In this document: positions 48,401 through 58,787 of the stretch, one piece after another
Position numbering within the stretch: position 1 is the stretch's first letter
Layout of the letters: each line of letters starts with the position of its first letter
NCBI GenBank assembly: GCA_027578815.1
Contig: JANBTH010000015.1
Span: forward strand, 1-64,000
Source of the DNA: Coemansia sp. RSA 1804
Lineage: Eukaryota > Kickxellomycota > Kickxellomycetes > Kickxellales > Kickxellaceae
DNA length: 64,000 nt
Direction: 5' to 3'
Position numbers and translations under genes: made by a program
Notes under the pieces: model-generated
The model's input: the letters and a program-made list of their open reading frames with translations, nothing else
What the model was told of the DNA's origin: nothing
Databases searched by the model: none

Positions 48401-49930
48401 CGTGACATTGACGCTCTTGATCTTGCTCTATGCGACCTTTTCAGACAGTTTTATCAAAACATCTCCAGATCAGTCGGTTCCTTTGTGTCAATATCTATAC
48501 TCGTACCAATATTCCTTGCTCCATTGATTCCACTCTTTGCGGCAAGCTGGGTTTTAATTTACATATATATGCGCACGTCAATTGAAGTGCAGCGCGTGGC
48601 GGCAACTGCAAGGTCGCCGCTCTATTCTCATTTCACGCAAACGCTTCAAGGGCTGACCACCATTCGTGCATACACCGCTCAAGATCGCTACATATCCATA
48701 GCAGACAAAATGCTTGATGACGCTAATCGCCCACAATGGCTTGCTCTTGTTGCCCAGAATTGGATATGGTTAAGAATTGATTTTATGAGCCACCTACTGG
48801 CTTTTGTTGTTTGTATTGTTGTTATCACGCAGCCCCAAAAGTGGGACTCGGCTGCTGTTGGTTTGCTACTTGTGCAAGCTACTCAGATGGGTACATATGT
48901 AACATACGCCGGTCGTGGTTGGACGGAGCTACAAAATAGCATGAATTCTGTCGAGCGGATAGACCATTATGCTTCAGCACTTGAACAAGAAGTAGGGCCC
49001 CAAGATCAAACCAAAGATCTTATCAAAGAAAAGGAAAATACATCTCTACTCAGTGCTCCGCAAAGCTGGCCGCGAAGAGGCACTGTGATTATTCGCGAGT
49101 TGACAATGTACTATCGACAAGGACTGCCTCCGGCTTTAAGAAATATAAGCATGGACATATATGATGGTGATAGAGTTGCTATAGTAGGCCGCTCAGGAGC
49201 TGGAAAGTCAAGCATTATATCCGCGCTATTCAGACTCAACGAGCCCTCGTCTGGAAAAATATTTGTTGACGGGGTGGATACGCAAACCCTGCCTCTGGAA
49301 AAGCTAAGAAAATCGATTGGGATACTGCCACAAGATCCTGTTCTTTTCGATGGCACACTGCGCAACAATCTGGACCCACTAGAGGAATTTAGCGATTCTG
49401 AGATATGGGGAGCCCTTGACCTTGTGTGTTTACACAGCCAGGTCTCCCAGCATCTGGAGAAGTTGGATATGCACGTAGGTGAAGGTGGGGATTCGTTTTC
49501 AGTAGGGCAGCGTCAGCTTGTGTGTTTAGCACGAGCTTTGTTGCGAAAGCCGCGGATCCTGGTGCTAGACGAGGCCACCGCAAATTTGGACCACGAGACC
49601 GATGCTACCATTCAGCGGATTATTCTTTCAAAGGAAAACCAGATGACTGTTATAAGCATAGCGCATCGTCTTCAAACCATTATAAGCTATGACAAAGTGT
49701 TTGTCATTGACGATGGTCAGGTCATAGAATCCGGTTCTCCGCTAGATTTGCTAGAACAACATCTTCAAGCTAAATCTCTCAACAATGATGTTGAATCCCT
49801 TGGATCCGTATCCAGCAAACAATGGTCGTCCGCCTTCCATGCTATGATTAAGGAGATGGGACATGATGCCGTGGAGCGTATGGTCGCAGAAATACATACA
49901 TCCCGAGCTTCAGAGCTAAATAAGAAATGA
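45443..49930 (+). CDS. ABCC (MRP/Yor1-type) full ABC transporter
   Basis: Full-size ATP-binding cassette exporter of glutathione conjugates, organic anions or drugs, in the plasma or vacuolar membrane. 1495 residues, one exon, layout TMD1-NBD1-TMD2-NBD2. It starts with SRALFSWITPLISHGW and lacks the extra TMD0 of Ycf1, so it resembles short MRP/Yor1 types. NBD1: Walker A GPVGSGKSS (near 566), LSGGQKQRISIAR (near 656), Walker B VLLDD with LSAVD. NBD2: GRSGAGKSS (near 1250), FSVGQRQLVCLAR (near 1352), Walker B ILVLDEATANLD. NBD1 has Asp in place of the usual Glu after Walker B, as is common in ABCC proteins. A Ser/Asp-rich linker precedes TMD2. Confidence 0.95.
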   Translation: MTLLNNPNKSTTSPPHRNDKKPKCIENNASMLSRALFSWITPLISHGWHNAIELGSLPEIGIGNEMESAIISAKFDTEWSDEKRRASTANSNYKSRMLQFVFACKHLASSAKILFMWRSKSRPSHRSRQNTALTSSSPSLCVSLYPLISGYLLRALLARLVAELIPVFIPILVKITTTYAQQRRAAINHQLKGSVEADPAGLKDADSNGPPPWQGYLLAASMLLMLLLYSWSFQWFFFEIGKATTITRTALMTAIYRKSLVLSAQAKARITMGRLTNLVSSDVSQIERGIANIIVCFTIPLQAMVSVAVLVYMLGPITIGGWAIIVALVPVQMWASRYLTVLREKAIRYTDRRIVAVRETLQGIKVVKLFVWEGSILKTIRSVRVRELALIARLNLARYGLVAFALHSPVFASIITFSIFVLTGGKLRTGPVFAVIGIFNSMSVPLTWLPGALAETRNSTIPLMRIQEMLLEEELDSNIIPQPCHDSALSIKNGCFMWNCASDSDQVSDGRTDAKTSTSQIKRTLQAYRFPHEPKIPDPCKPGVSFDPFCISNVVVPRGSLAMVIGPVGSGKSSFLSALVGEMKLVSGSIALGGTLSYASQVPWVTSATIRDNITFGLPFDRQKYIDAVEACALEADLQAMPDRDLTEVGERGVTLSGGQKQRISIARAVYAEKDIVLLDDCLSAVDVKLSRDIFKRCIKGLLANKTRIMTTNNLDMLSVADIVITMKNGRVVECGPFSQLMSIDGITAAMYNSFASGTLKVTQQQQEDPYTDESSIRTATPIRNTSVDSNSAGIFICGQSNTQKRPSTAPLPIDTESNQDSSSEDASDGCETEECGSWIYPQNMGKKAMEERATNRLMCHEERVTGQVAIATHVRYIMASGGCHFFIGVVLCLIVMQGCRVGSDFWVRFWIRHGKEKDATSFYIGIYALFGAMQFVWFGLFAIFLVASVYKASKKLHSQAIQRVLYAPMSFFDTTPLGRILNRFTRDIDALDLALCDLFRQFYQNISRSVGSFVSISILVPIFLAPLIPLFAASWVLIYIYMRTSIEVQRVAATARSPLYSHFTQTLQGLTTIRAYTAQDRYISIADKMLDDANRPQWLALVAQNWIWLRIDFMSHLLAFVVCIVVITQPQKWDSAAVGLLLVQATQMGTYVTYAGRGWTELQNSMNSVERIDHYASALEQEVGPQDQTKDLIKEKENTSLLSAPQSWPRRGTVIIRELTMYYRQGLPPALRNISMDIYDGDRVAIVGRSGAGKSSIISALFRLNEPSSGKIFVDGVDTQTLPLEKLRKSIGILPQDPVLFDGTLRNNLDPLEEFSDSEIWGALDLVCLHSQVSQHLEKLDMHVGEGGDSFSVGQRQLVCLARALLRKPRILVLDEATANLDHETDATIQRIILSKENQMTVISIAHRLQTIISYDKVFVIDDGQVIESGSPLDLLEQHLQAKSLNNDVESLGSVSSKQWSSAFHAMIKEMGHDAVERMVAEIHTSRASELNKK

Positions 49931-50323
49931 ACATTACGCAACATTGGCGCCTACCATCAATGCCAAGGAAATAGTTTTTGCTGTATTATTCGTTTTATTT
50001 AGTGCTTTTTACCTGGAATAAAAAGTACTAGTCATCAGCTTACTTTTTGCCATTTCTCTCATGACCGTCGCAATGCCCTTATCCAACATTAGATAAAGGC
50101 GACATGTAGTCTACTAGTGTTTTTGAATATTTGAATGTTAGGTCTGAAACCCAAACCAGACGAAAACTAAATGTTTAACATATTTTCTCTAACAATATAG
50201 ATTGAAAATACTCTTTATTTGTTAGATAACAAAATAGAATGAAAAGAATGGTAGGCAAAAAGAGGAAAGCTTTAAACAGCTGCTGACTGTCGTATGATTA
50301 AAGTGAAAACAATATTAGATGTT
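49931..50323. other. Convergent 3' regions, ABCC and EBP2
   Basis: 393 bp between converging genes; AT-rich, nothing recognised. Confidence 0.5.
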
Positions 50324-51196
50324 TTAATTGGTGCGCTGCCGCTTTGTTTTGCCTGGTCTCTTTGCTTTACCCTTCTTTGAGGCACTAGTAAACTCTGAGC
50401 CCTTGTTTCGTTTAACACTAAACCCACTCATGTCGTCTGTGCTTGCTGCTGTATTCTTTTTCAAGCCTCGCTTTTTACCGCCAAATCCAAACTTTGCATT
50501 TTTAATCTGGCGTTTTTTGTTGGGCAAAGGCCGTCCATTTTTGCTCTTGCCAACAAAACCTGAGCCGGGTTTCACCTCATCGTCAGAGTTTACATCAATG
50601 TCAAAATCATCATCATCCCCCGTGTTCGCATTACGTAGACGCTTCTTCACAGCCGCAATCTTGTCCAGAGCCGCCTTCTTCTTGTCCTCGCGCTCCTTGA
50701 TTTTCTCTTGTTGGATCTGCTTGCCATACTTGCGCAGCTGGCGTTGCTTCTTTGCCTCTTCTGAATTCTGGATGCTCTTTTGCTGATCAAGAAGTTTTTG
50801 GCGGATTCTTGCCATTTGGGAATCGGACTTTACCATCTCTGCAAAATAGTCGTCAGGCCTAGAAAAGGGTATTCCAGCTTCTTTGATGTTGACCTTTGCT
50901 CGAGTAACAGCCTCAAGAGCTTGTTGGTAGAATTTGAGCTCGCGATCCAGATCATCCTCCGTGTTCTCAACAACGAGTGGACTCATGCTTGTAATATCGC
51001 AGCGCTGAACCCAATCAAGATTCTTCTGTGAAACTTCCTCAACAAGCGTAGAAAGCGCGGCCTTGTGGTTAATAAACTCCTTTTTGCGCTGAATGAGAGT
51101 CTCGTCGTCCTGTAATGCGGCAATTTCAAGAGCTGTCTCCTCATCATCAACCATCATGTTGTCATCCTCGCTGTACACACGTTCGTCGTCTGACAT
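50324..51196 (-). CDS. EBP2: rRNA-processing protein EBP2
   Basis: Nucleolar protein needed for 27S pre-rRNA maturation and 60S assembly. From MSDDERVYSED the 290-residue protein has an acidic N-terminus, then FYQQALEAVTRAKVNIKEAG, PFSRPDDYFAEMVKSDSQMA and RIRQKLLDQQ. The family-typical KQRQLRKYGKQIQQEKIKER coiled helix, NKKRQIKNAKFGFGGKKRG and a basic KKGKAKRPGKTKRQ tail follow. Divergent from the CABLES-like gene. Confidence 0.95.
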   Translation of the reverse strand: MSDDERVYSEDDNMMVDDEETALEIAALQDDETLIQRKKEFINHKAALSTLVEEVSQKNLDWVQRCDITSMSPLVVENTEDDLDRELKFYQQALEAVTRAKVNIKEAGIPFSRPDDYFAEMVKSDSQMARIRQKLLDQQKSIQNSEEAKKQRQLRKYGKQIQQEKIKEREDKKKAALDKIAAVKKRLRNANTGDDDDFDIDVNSDDEVKPGSGFVGKSKNGRPLPNKKRQIKNAKFGFGGKKRGLKKNTAASTDDMSGFSVKRNKGSEFTSASKKGKAKRPGKTKRQRTN

Positions 51197-51767
51197 TTTT
51201 TACAGGATCAACTCTCGCAGGATGCTCAATTCTTTATGGGGGGGGGTAAAGCTAAATAGTATTTCTTTCAACCAGAGCTCTCTAAATAAGCAAGTGCGTT
51301 CAGTGCTTATAACCAGCCCTTCTCTTACTGAATAGCACCTTTGAGCCAGAAAAAAACAATAAACCAGGATGTGATGTGGTAGCTATAATGAAAATAAGAG
51401 CAATAGAGGTGTATGTAGGCGTGTGTCATTGCAAGAGAAAGGAGAGGAAAAGAAAAGGATATCCTTTTTAGAGCACTGTAATCTCAGCACCACCTATTTT
51501 TTTGGCGAAATGAAAAATTGGAAAGCAACAACTGAATGAAAAAATATTTGCAAACTAATTTTGATATGATCTACCAGTAATTTTACGAATACTGATCAGG
51601 CTCGGCTTTTGTAAAGAGCCAATCCAGTGCAAATGCCGTTTATGACTGCTTTCTACCTCTTGCTATTCTTTTCACTTTTTACCACTTTTTAATTTGTCTT
51701 TTATGTAAAGCTTATGCTGGGCGCATTTTGACGGATTTGGATTTTAATAAACATCAGCTGCTAAGTC
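51197..51767. promoter_or_regulatory. Divergent promoter EBP2 / CABLES-like
   Basis: 571 bp between divergent genes. A G9 run lies at 51238-51246 near the EBP2 start, and a TGAAAAATTG at 51511-51520 faintly resembles the RRPE element of ribosome-biogenesis genes. Neither assignment is firm. Confidence 0.35.
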
Positions 51768-54700
51768 ATGGCTGAGAAAGACACAGATGACGTTGGAAAT
51801 ATTGCCTCCAAACCCCCAAGCAACACTGCAGACACGGCGTCCCTGAAACACATGGAAACCACCAAGTCCAAAGAGGATGGGCTTCAGGACATCGACTCGG
51901 CAATGTATCTTAGATGTCGAAATGAAAGAGCCCTAGAATTCCTTTCGTCCATTCAAACAAGCAATACTTCCAGAGACCCAGTCTCGTTTATTGCCCATGA
52001 TGACTCTTTACAGCGCGAAAGATTGATAGTCAACCTTGGACACCAGGGATCTAATAGCTTTAGCAACTGCGAGACCACCCCCTTTGATCAGAACAAACCG
52101 TGCAGCTCTGGTGTTCCCCGTAAGGACAGCATTTCTGCTAATTCTCAGACCCCCCAGATCAGCCAGCGCCAGAACGGATCTTCTGGATTAGTAGACACTG
52201 CTGCAGCCGCTAGTACTGTTGCTAATGCTTTTTCTGCTATAGGATCTTTTATCACCGCTGGCTCGGTAGGGCCAAGAGACCCCAGCATTGGCGATTCATC
52301 ATCCGGTGAGAGTGATGTCGAGGTTTTAGGCAACAGCCATGGAAGAAAGCCATCGCGTGGAATTGATGGTAGTATTGAGCCCTATAACAGAAACCAGGAG
52401 GCGGAGCCTTCCATGTCGAAACAATTGACATTCCCTATGGTTTTTGCGCCTATAAAACCATTCTCTGGAAAGAACGATGATAGGCATCGATATGGAAACA
52501 ATACACATGGTGGAGGAGAGCCTTTTACAACATCAAATCAGAACAGGACGGTAAGAACTACTTTTTTTACAATCTGCTATCTTTCCATGGTCGATGACTC
52601 CTTTGGAACTTCAAAAGATTCGCATCTATCTCAAAACATTCGTTTGGAAAAAGATAAACGTATTCTACCTTGTTAATTATATTGTAGGATCAATCGTTTG
52701 CGTATCTTTTACACCCGCTACACACGCTCACGTAAGTATCCATAGATGTTAATATGTGAAATGAATTCCTTTGTTGTCCAATCTATAGCATAAATACCTA
52801 AATTTAAATCAAAGTATTTTTATATCCAAAGGAGTAGGTCATCTGCTGAAGACGAGTCTGGGTCTATACAGTCGACTGCATTATATCAGCCAAGCAGATT
52901 AGATGACTCTGGCTTGCAAAAGAGCCTTCAGCGGTCAATGCACGGACTGGCTGGTTATGTGGGCTCAATACTTGATTATACTCGTCTGGACGAGCCGCGT
53001 CATGACGACAGTGACAGCGCAAAGAAGACTCATGCAGAGCTTTTGGCAGCGGGTTTGACACTTGACCAGCTGCGGCGACTGAAGGCGAGCATTATTCGTG
53101 TCACAAGAGAGCAGGATCTTGAGCTTTCAACGGCAGCGATTGGATGGGTCTACTTTGAAAAGCTTATATGGAAAAGATACGTTGTTAAGGACAATCGAAA
53201 GCTGGTAGCAGGTATGTTAGTAAACCAGAATTTCTCTCTTTGCTACTTTGTGGTTTTTTGTGACACTGCTGCTGCTTCTATTTTGAAATGGGCTTTTTGT
53301 AAACATATGCCGGTCATGGATGAACTATCACATGTTGGTCATGTATCATTCTACATTTGAAAATCAGCCTGGATTTAAAAGTAGCACTACGAGCTGCCAC
53401 TAACTACTTGTCTCTTTTCTATGTCTTGTTCTCCAAAGACTATTCTACAGATTCGCAATCCGCTAAAAATGCTTTTCTTGGGGGTGGGTTCAACCTGGGC
53501 TGTATTTTTTTGCGCATGCCAAGGCCATTCATTATTGCTTTGTTATTTACAACGGAGCAAGAGACAAGTGGCCAGAATGGTGGGGGTTGTAGACCTATAA
53601 TGTTCTCCATGTCTTAAACTTGGAAACATATTTTCCCAATGTGTATTATCCAATACTGTCATGTGGAAAAACGAAATTAAACGTCCTGTAGTCTATTTAT
53701 GCGCTAAACCGGGCGTGTTTTGTTTTGGTGTGTGTCCAATTCGATGCATTCATTGTAATCCATGAACGGATATTATCTATTAGCATGACAGAGGACACAT
53801 GTTTAGTTGCTGCATGAGAAGGGCATTGTATGTATAACGCTGGCAGCAACATACGTTGCTTCAATGTATACTCTGAATTCCTATTCATGCAATTATGCCA
53901 ATAATGAAGAGTGAGAGGCAGCTGCACTTTATCTAATTGTGGTATACTGGCAGGGAAAAGCGTGTCTATTTGGGCATTCTATAGATGACAGCAACAGCAA
54001 AAGCAACATATGTATGTATTTATGTATGTCTCATGTGCACGAACTTAATGCCCCTTTTTGCCTCATGCCTACCCTACATCGAACTCGCTTGTGCTGTGCA
54101 AGTTCTTTGGGGGTTTTTATATTATTCCTTTTCGCGGCCCAGTATTTGAACGCCTTTTCACATTTATCTTTCCTCTCCTTTCCTTTCCAAAGAATAAAGT
54201 TAAGCGGAATAAGACATATGACTGCATTGTGCATATTCCGCCTGTGCTTGACCCGGATCTGCGCTGCTATTTTTTTTTGCAATAAGTGCAATACTATATT
54301 TTTGCAATTTTAATCGCTTGACACATTATTGAGAAGTCAGTGTTTTTTTGCTGTTTGTGTGCGAAATTGTGTAGCAACATGTCTGTTCTTGGCACTGAAA
54401 ATCAACGAAAGCCGTGAGGTTTCTATTTCTCGATCACTTCAGGTAAGTGCGCTAGCATATCAACCAACATTTTAATTTTCACTCTTGTATATTCGGGTGC
54501 TTGGGGCTTTTTGTTCTGCTGCCGTATTTGCTTTACCACTGGACTCTTTTGGCAGCACTAGTTTTTTTAAAGGTCAAATGTACACCCTTTTTGCAATATT
54601 TTGCTAATTCTTTCATTTCCATTTCATATTTTTAACATGATGTGTTAAATGTTGTTTGTCCACTTTGAACCTAAACATTGTGACAAGAATGGTGCCCCTT

Positions 54701-55342
54701 TGCTTGTTTAATTGTGCGGGTGATAAATCTGATACTATCAGCTGCACTTGGTATGACTCACTTGAGAAACAAGTTATTGCTCTAGGAAAGAGCATATGTA
54801 CATTGCTTTATTTTTGTTGTTATTGTCGTTTTTCTGAGAGGAAATCTGCTCTTAACCCATGTCCGTGCATCAATACTTCTAAATGTCTTGTTGGAATGGA
54901 TCTGAGCTTTTTTTTTAACTTTAAGGGCCGTTTAGTTCTATATGGAACCACACATTTTGAATATTGCTTTTTGATCGCTCTTCCAAGAGAATTTTATAAT
55001 ATGACAGGCCATCTGTAATCTTGGGGTTTTTCTCTCAAACTAACATTATATTGGGACCACTGCATACTTTCCCACTCATTCTGTTTAAGTATGTGTATGT
55101 GTAATTAGGCTATCCAAAGGCGTTTCGAGGTTTCGGCAAATGCAATTCTAGATCAAGAGTTTTCTGTATTTGCAGAGCTTGAGTTTTCTCTCTGGGTGCC
55201 TCGCCGTGAGTTTATGCCTCACTTTTTGCGAATGTTTGAAATGATTGGTGGATATCGCTCCCTCGCGGATTACCTTGGAACAATTGAGTTTTTCCTTCCT
55301 GCCGAATCCTCAGCAACACCGCAAGAGAAAACAGGCCATTGA
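51768..55342 (+). CDS. CABLES-like cyclin-box protein, five exons
   Basis: Assembled from splice sites: exons 51768-52550, 52688-52731, 52832-53211, 54375-54442 and 55109-55342, with donors GTAAGA, GTAAGT, GTATGT, GTAAGT and AG acceptors; all phases agree and give 502 residues. The first 260 residues are disordered. Later exons encode the cyclin-box region of the CDK5/ABL1 enzyme substrate family: LKASIIRVTREQDLELSTAA, IGWVYFEKLIWKRYVVKDNRKLVA, then TCLFLALKIN, then ANAILDQEFSVFAELEFSLW and PRREFMPHFLRMF. CABLES proteins link cyclin-dependent kinases to regulators (known in animals); the fungal role is unknown. Introns 3 (1163 bp) and 4 (666 bp) are long and AT-rich, with no recognisable insert. 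Confidence 0.85.
53212..54374 (+). other. Long intron 3 of the CABLES-like gene
   Basis: 1163 bp from GTATGT to TGTGTAG, the longest intron in the window. Short open frames (up to about 120 codons) within it look random. If retained, translation would run 49 codons past exon 3 and stop at 53358-53360. Confidence 0.75.
54443..55108 (+). other. Intron 4 of the CABLES-like gene
   Basis: 666 bp, T-rich, GTAAGT to AATTAG. The cyclin-box fold reads straight across the junction (ISRSLQ to AIQRRFEV), so no exon seems to be missing here. Confidence 0.75.
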
Positions 55343-55508
55343 TTAAATCAGTTTAATCGCCAATTGTCAATTTTTATTTTTTTTTTGTATTTCTGTTTTT
55401 TTTTTGCTTTCAGCTTTTTCTTCTTGTCAACCACATTATACTTTTCGTATTAAATATATTATACTTTCGAAGAAACACACTTATAGTTTTTGACTTTATA
55501 ATATTACA

Positions 55509-56474
55509 ATGGTTCGGACAGGAGAGAAAAGGACACAGGATATTAAGGTTACTGATGACAAGGCCAAAAAGTCCAAAAGCGAATATGAGTTCAAACTCGC
55601 CTTTGAACGTGTAACGGTTGGCAAGAATCCCGATGAATTATTGGAAGACGACAAAGATCAATGTGCGGATAAGGAAGCGGAAGTTGACAATGAAGATATA
55701 AAGTTGGATGATAATGAGAACCATTCAAAGTTGGAATTCTACAATTTTGTCAACAAAAACCACAACCATACTTCGAGTATGCTTCCAATTGCGCCGAAAA
55801 TACCAAAGACGGCACAGGAGATTAATGAAACATCCAGACTTATTGTTGTTCTGGAGGCGGCGTCGCTGGAAACATACAAGGTCGGTAAAAGCAAAGACGC
55901 AAAGTACCAATTGCTTAACTGCGATGATCACCAAGGAATCCTAGCGAGAATGGGCAAGGACATTGCCGAATCGCGTCCTGATATCACTCATCAATGTCTG
56001 TTGACGCTTTTGGACAGCCCCCTTAACAAGACCGGCCGCTTACAAGTGTACATACATACCACAGCCGATGTGCTAATTGAGATTAGCCCACAGGTGCGTA
56101 TTCCTCGCACATTTAAGCGCTTTTCCGGACTCATGGTGCAGCTTCTTCATAAAATGTCAATCCGCTCCGTCAATGGCCACGAGAAGCTCCTCAAAGTAAT
56201 CAAAAACCCTGCTTCACAATATTTCCCGCCAAACTCGCTTAGAATTACATTTTCTTACGATGCGCCAACCGTTCATCTCCAGACATGGATGCGCAAGAAA
56301 CTTAGCCCAGGACAGAATCTTGTTGTTGCGATTGGAGCGCTGGCCCATGGTAAAGACGACTTTGCGGATTCATATGTCGATGAGAAAATAGGAATTTCAG
56401 AGTACCCTCTCAGCGCTTCTGTTGCTTGCGGGAAACTCACCTGTGCTCTGGAAGATATATGGGGCATCCTCTAA
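55509..56474 (+). CDS. EMG1: 18S rRNA pseudouridine N1-methyltransferase EMG1/NEP1
   Basis: SPOUT-class methyltransferase that methylates a hypermodified pseudouridine in 18S rRNA and helps 40S assembly. A roughly 95-residue acidic, Lys-rich N-terminal extension precedes the core. The core has [68 protein letters not shown] and [20 protein letters not shown]. The C-terminal cofactor knot follows with [15 protein letters not shown] and [18 protein letters not shown]. 321 residues, one exon, 166 bp after the CABLES-like stop on the same strand. Confidence 0.95.
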   Translation: MVRTGEKRTQDIKVTDDKAKKSKSEYEFKLAFERVTVGKNPDELLEDDKDQCADKEAEVDNEDIKLDDNENHSKLEFYNFVNKNHNHTSSMLPIAPKIPKTAQEINETSRLIVVLEAASLETYKVGKSKDAKYQLLNCDDHQGILARMGKDIAESRPDITHQCLLTLLDSPLNKTGRLQVYIHTTADVLIEISPQVRIPRTFKRFSGLMVQLLHKMSIRSVNGHEKLLKVIKNPASQYFPPNSLRITFSYDAPTVHLQTWMRKKLSPGQNLVVAIGALAHGKDDFADSYVDEKIGISEYPLSASVACGKLTCALEDIWGIL

Positions 56475-56810
56475 ATCAGTATTGGCATGTCTTTGTTTCG
56501 CTATTTGACTTTCATGCTGGGTGGGCTTGGCACTTGTGACTGTAACTGGGGAACTTTTTTTTTTTGAAATCAACTACCATATATAACAAAGATTGCAATT
56601 ACTAATAATAGAACTAGAAATATAAGCGGCTAACATGCTTCTACATGTAAAAATGTGAATTATAAACTACACTAATTGATATATTACTCTTGTAGAGTTC
56701 CAGTTTCCGTTGGCATGAACGACAATATATGCAGCAGATGGCTTATTGCAATAGTATGCCCGTACATGTCGCTGTTCCATTGCGAAGGAGTAATGATGCA
56801 GGTGCATTTC
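56475..56810. other. Convergent 3' regions, EMG1 and homeodomain gene
   Basis: 336 bp AT-rich spacer with a T13 run near 56553-56566; no gene recognised. Confidence 0.5.
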
Positions 56811-58787
56811 TTACCAGGGTCTCCAGTTGCAGCGTCTACTATTATCCCTGCTATTGCTTGGCGTTGCCTTGCGTGAACGAATAATAAGATCCGGATCGGC
56901 ACCCTCACTCTTTAGTAAAGTAGGATGCTGATCTAAATAATTTGAAGGTAAAGTATGCGCTGGCTGCGTGCTATGTGACGGAGTGCCCCGATGAGCAAAC
57001 TCGGAAAGTGGAGTAAGATGAGGCAGAGAGCTACTACTTTTGGCTGACGATACAGATATTGCAGCAGTGGCCAGCACATCAATACCTCTTTTTGCATCGT
57101 TAATTTGAGACTCCAAATAGCACTGCGCATGCGGAGATGAGCACTTGACATTGAAAGGCAAGTAGCGTCCGTGTCTCTCCAAAGACAACCTTGGGTCAGC
57201 ATGGGTCTCGATATTGCTTCTGTGTGCACGTAAGCTATTGTATTCCCCAGACAAGGTGGTCTCTAGGCAGCTGGACGGTGCGTTTGTAAATGTTTCGAAA
57301 GGCTTTTCACCAGCAGCTTCAACGCTCGCAAGCATGGTTTGAAAAGATGGTAGCTTGACGGCATAGCTACCTGTGTTTGTTGGTTTAACTGCATTTGCAA
57401 TTGCTGAAGTCACGGCTTTAGAGCAATGACCCTGGCTATAAGGTGATTCCAGTGAAAATGGGGAATGCTGGCGCTGGACTCTGTGTCTGAAGCGGCCACG
57501 AGAATCGCTGGCAGGAACATCACCCATGTAACGAGAGCGTGCGCTCATTGCACCTGTGTGTTGTGTGAGAAGCAATGATCCAGCCATACAAGTCTGCGTA
57601 TCGTCGTTTGTTGTGCTACCACAGTCATCACTATCGTACACACAGCTCTCTGAAGCGGTACCAGTCTCCTGGTAGGCAGACAGCGTGTTTCTACGTCCAT
57701 TAAGCACACGAGTGCGTTGATCGCCATTTCGGTTTGGTTGTTGCTGAGAATCAATGCAATGTTGCTGGCTGTAGCGACAACGAAGACCTTCAGAGCTATA
57801 CTGATGCGCGTCTGCTACTAGTCCCATCTCTTCACAAGGGGTATAGTTGCTATCAAGTGAGGATGCCGTGGGCGGACAATGCCCCAGCTCCAACTGTCTG
57901 TGCACAGGTGACACCATGGGCGGTGTGGGTTGGCAACGCGGCACTGGAATTCCTGCGTATCTATCAAAACGGTACAACCCCGGCTCCTGGACGTAGTGAT
58001 GTTGCTGATTCACAGGACTGGCAACATTTTCAATACTCGCGGCTTCAGCTGGATATGAGGTATCGAGCAAGGAATTGTTTGTGGCACTATGGTGGTTATT
58101 ATGAAGATGCTGCTTCATCGTGGTGTGGTCAGCAGACATGTTTCCAAGGAGCATTGACTGACCCGGCAGAGGAAACCCTGAGCTTGAATGCTCACTGGCA
58201 GGCGCAGATGTGTCGTCCAATGGCTTGGATAGCAGCAGCTGGGGGTGGGGCTGTATGGTTGCATGCAGCTGCAATGGGCGTTGCTGAAAATGAGAGTACA
58301 TTGCAGGAGGTGGGTGCAAAGGCGGAGCAGACGCTGGCATGGTGGCAGACACTGGGCGTGACGCGGTTACTGGAACGGCAATAGGAACGGCCGCTCTGGT
58401 GATTATCCCTGCACTGTATATAATTGCAGCATTTGTGCGCATCTGCCGCTGCTGCTCAATGCGAAGACGATTGTACTTTGCTCTGCGGTTTTGAAACCAC
58501 ACCTGGACCTCGCGGTTAGTCATGCTGAGCTTTTTTGAAAGATCCTCGCGTATGTCGTGAGTCGGAGTGTCTGTCTTCTCAAAAACAGCGGTAAGCTCCT
58601 TTAGCTGCTCAGGCGTGATTCTCTTGCGCTTGGCCTTTTTCGGCTCTGTGGTGTTGGGTTCCTTGATGACAATCTGGGCATAACTTCTGTGAAGCACACC
58701 ATCGTTACTTCCAACACTGTTTCTATGCCCGCTCCTTGTATTGGAGCTGTAACCGATTTCAGATATATGTTGGCCGCCGGCATTCAT
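56811..58787 (-). CDS. Homeodomain transcription factor
   Basis: 658-residue nuclear protein with a homeodomain at about residues 51-110. It begins KAKRKRITPEQLKEL and ends in recognition helix NREVQVWFQNRRAKYNRL, with Gln at homeodomain position 50. No TALE insertion is seen, so it is a typical (non-TALE) fungal homeobox protein. The remainder is disordered, rich in His/Gln/Ser/Pro (for example QRPLQLHATIQPHPQLLL), typical of regulatory regions. It starts at MNAGGQH (58787). The opposite strand has a 217-codon open frame that is judged a shadow. Confidence 0.92.
   Translation of the reverse strand: MNAGGQHISEIGYSSNTRSGHRNSVGSNDGVLHRSYAQIVIKEPNTTEPKKAKRKRITPEQLKELTAVFEKTDTPTHDIREDLSKKLSMTNREVQVWFQNRRAKYNRLRIEQQRQMRTNAAIIYSAGIITRAAVPIAVPVTASRPVSATMPASAPPLHPPPAMYSHFQQRPLQLHATIQPHPQLLLSKPLDDTSAPASEHSSSGFPLPGQSMLLGNMSADHTTMKQHLHNNHHSATNNSLLDTSYPAEAASIENVASPVNQQHHYVQEPGLYRFDRYAGIPVPRCQPTPPMVSPVHRQLELGHCPPTASSLDSNYTPCEEMGLVADAHQYSSEGLRCRYSQQHCIDSQQQPNRNGDQRTRVLNGRRNTLSAYQETGTASESCVYDSDDCGSTTNDDTQTCMAGSLLLTQHTGAMSARSRYMGDVPASDSRGRFRHRVQRQHSPFSLESPYSQGHCSKAVTSAIANAVKPTNTGSYAVKLPSFQTMLASVEAAGEKPFETFTNAPSSCLETTLSGEYNSLRAHRSNIETHADPRLSLERHGRYLPFNVKCSSPHAQCYLESQINDAKRGIDVLATAAISVSSAKSSSSLPHLTPLSEFAHRGTPSHSTQPAHTLPSNYLDQHPTLLKSEGADPDLIIRSRKATPSNSRDNSRRCNWRPW

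Noticed and set aside
53357..53617. Extra exon within intron 3 of the CABLES-like gene
   Set aside because: The cyclin-box reads continuously across exon 3 to exon 4 and the frame has no family similarity.
57734..58384. 216-codon open frame on the plus strand inside the homeodomain gene
   Set aside because: It is antisense to a clear homeodomain protein and its sequence resembles no family; a shadow of the Gln/His-rich codons.
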